NCBI GenBank assembly: GCA_946480295.1
Contig: CAMLIT010000111.1
Coordinates: 1-13,985 of the forward strand
DNA: 13,985 nucleotides
Direction: 5' to 3'
From: an uncultured Gemmatimonadota bacterium
GTDB taxonomy: Bacteria > Gemmatimonadota > Gemmatimonadetes > Gemmatimonadales > Gemmatimonadaceae
The notes beneath the pieces are model-generated. The model was not told the DNA's origin. It made no database searches and saw nothing but the letters and a program-made list of their open reading frames with translations. Made by a program: the position numbers and the translations under genes. Positions 13,393-13,985 of the stretch are shown here, piece after piece (position 1 is the stretch's first letter; each line of letters starts with the position of its first letter).

Positions 13393-13450
13393 CTCGTCCC
13401 TCGTCCCTCGTCCTGCGCCTCCCGCCTCCCGCCTCCCGCCTCCCGCCTCC
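13393..13450 (-). repeat. Tandem heptamer repeats, G-quadruplex-capable on the minus strand
   Basis: Three copies of CTCGTCC (13393-13413) are followed, after TG, by five perfect copies of CGCCTCC (13416-13450). On the minus strand the second block has five GGG runs spaced by AGGC, which fits a G-quadruplex pattern. The array ends 5 nt from the stop codon of the partial NirK-type gene (13456) and lies between it and the downstream DsrE-like gene, so it would be in the mRNA. No terminator was otherwise seen there. Confidence 0.9.
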
Positions 13451-13455
13451 CGCGT

Positions 13456-13985
13456 TCACTCTTCGACTATGAGCGACCCGAGCGCCCCCTTCTGTCCGTG
13501 GCCGAACGAGTGGTTCACGAACACGAACTCCCCGAGGATGTCCGCGAGCAGCTCGAAGATCATGCCGCCTCCCGCCGGCACGTCGAACGTCTGCACGCCG
13601 CGAATGGCGCTCGCGGGCGGCGCTCCGAGGTACACGGTCTCGAACTGCTCGCCGACGATGTGGAACGCGCAGCCGTGCGTCGGGCCGGCGTTGACGACGT
13701 GGAAGCGCACGAGATCGCCGCGCTTCACGCGCAGCGGCGCTTCCTGGTACTGCCCCGGCCGGCCGTTGAACGCGAAGTAGTCCGGCAGCGTGACCAGCAT
13801 CTTCGTGTAATCCAGGGGCGCGACGCCGTTGACGGCCGCGCCCAGGTAGTACTCGTTCTGGACGAGCACGAACTCCTTCGCCGGCCGCAGCGGCGTCGGC
13901 GGATCGACGATGATCGCGCCGAACATCCCCGAGCCGAGGTGCATGAGCACCGGCGCCGTGCCGCAGTGGTAGAGGAAGGCGCCGG
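13456..13985 (-). CDS. Second NirK-type multicopper protein (C-terminal part, start outside window)
   Basis: The frame is open to the window edge and stops at TGA 13458-13456, giving about 176 C-terminal residues. It begins GAFLYHCGTAPVLMHLGSGM, supplying a type 2 His next to the type 1 Cys, a type 1 His eight residues on and a type 1 Met, all as in AniA-type nitrite reductase. The second cupredoxin domain carries FHIVG with the catalytic-type His and VNHSFGHGQKGALG with the C-terminal type 2 His. The first domain's ligands lie outside the window, so I cannot confirm the Asp and first His pair or exclude an extra fused cytochrome or cupredoxin domain. It is clearly distinct from nirK at 8005-9042: its loops differ (for example LGSGMFGAIIVDP versus VMQGMYLPIIVDP). 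It is either a second nitrite reductase or a related multicopper enzyme. Confidence 0.85.
   Translation of the reverse strand, partial: GAFLYHCGTAPVLMHLGSGMFGAIIVDPPTPLRPAKEFVLVQNEYYLGAAVNGVAPLDYTKMLVTLPDYFAFNGRPGQYQEAPLRVKRGDLVRFHVVNAGPTHGCAFHIVGEQFETVYLGAPPASAIRGVQTFDVPAGGGMIFELLADILGEFVFVNHSFGHGQKGALGSLIVEE

Noticed and set aside
13393..13450. CRISPR-like array
   Set aside because: The units are 7 bp and directly abutting, with no spacers and no cas genes.

Overview
This window is GC-rich DNA (roughly 70% by eye), densely coded, with GTG and TTG starts, 4-nt ATGA overlaps and long spurious open frames opposite the real genes. The gene content suits a soil or sediment bacterium of the Gemmatimonadota or a similar high-GC phylum: an AniA-type copper nitrite reductase, an orphan fused ABC permease with an AAA-associated ATPase, DUF2249/DUF1858 proteins and intergenic heptamer repeats. 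The phylum is an inference from gene style and was not computed. No rRNA, tRNA, CRISPR array, IS element or phage gene was seen, and no stretch of more than 300 bases lacks a gene.

Layout. (1) 2-1309, plus strand: the 3' part of a six-hairpin, glycogen-debranching-like glycosidase, probably unrelated to what follows. (2) 5930-1335, minus strand: a Crp/Fnr-family regulator, then Mrp-type ATPase, a 12-TM oxidase-subunit-I-like membrane protein, a DUF1858-DUF2249-DUF2249 protein, a single DUF2249 protein and a DUF3565 zinc-ribbon-like protein. Two junctions are ATGA overlaps, so at least the central three are translationally coupled. (3) 6009-6875, plus strand, divergent from the regulator: a stand-alone DUF59 (PaaD/SufT-like) protein, a stand-alone ScdA N-terminal (DUF542) domain and a cupin. 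(4) 9042-6872, minus strand: copper nitrite reductase nirK, followed after 5 nt by an unusual fusion of a PNPOx-like split barrel and a MarR domain. (5) 9333-12535, plus strand: a fused double-domain ABC permease and its ATPase. (6) 13985-12596, minus strand: a second NirK-type cupredoxin protein (its start lies beyond the window), then a Tat-exported DsrE-like protein with a C-terminal CTYC.

How it may work together. NirK makes NO from nitrite. DUF542, DUF59 and Mrp families point to iron-sulfur assembly or repair, DUF2249 and the oxidase-like membrane protein recur with NO/denitrification genes, and a Crp/Fnr regulator without Fnr cysteines is placed like a Dnr/NnrR-type regulator. I read 1335-9042 as a nitrite-reduction and nitrosative-stress island. 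Two matching CRP-like palindromes (5923-5938 and 5222-5237, 12 of 16 positions identical when oriented alike) lie in front of the divergent transcripts and of the Mrp operon, and a separate 16-bp palindrome (9089-9104) lies in front of nirK. The least described parts are the PNPOx-MarR fusion, the Mrp protein without its cluster-binding CxxC, and the three-fold repeated 12-TM protein.
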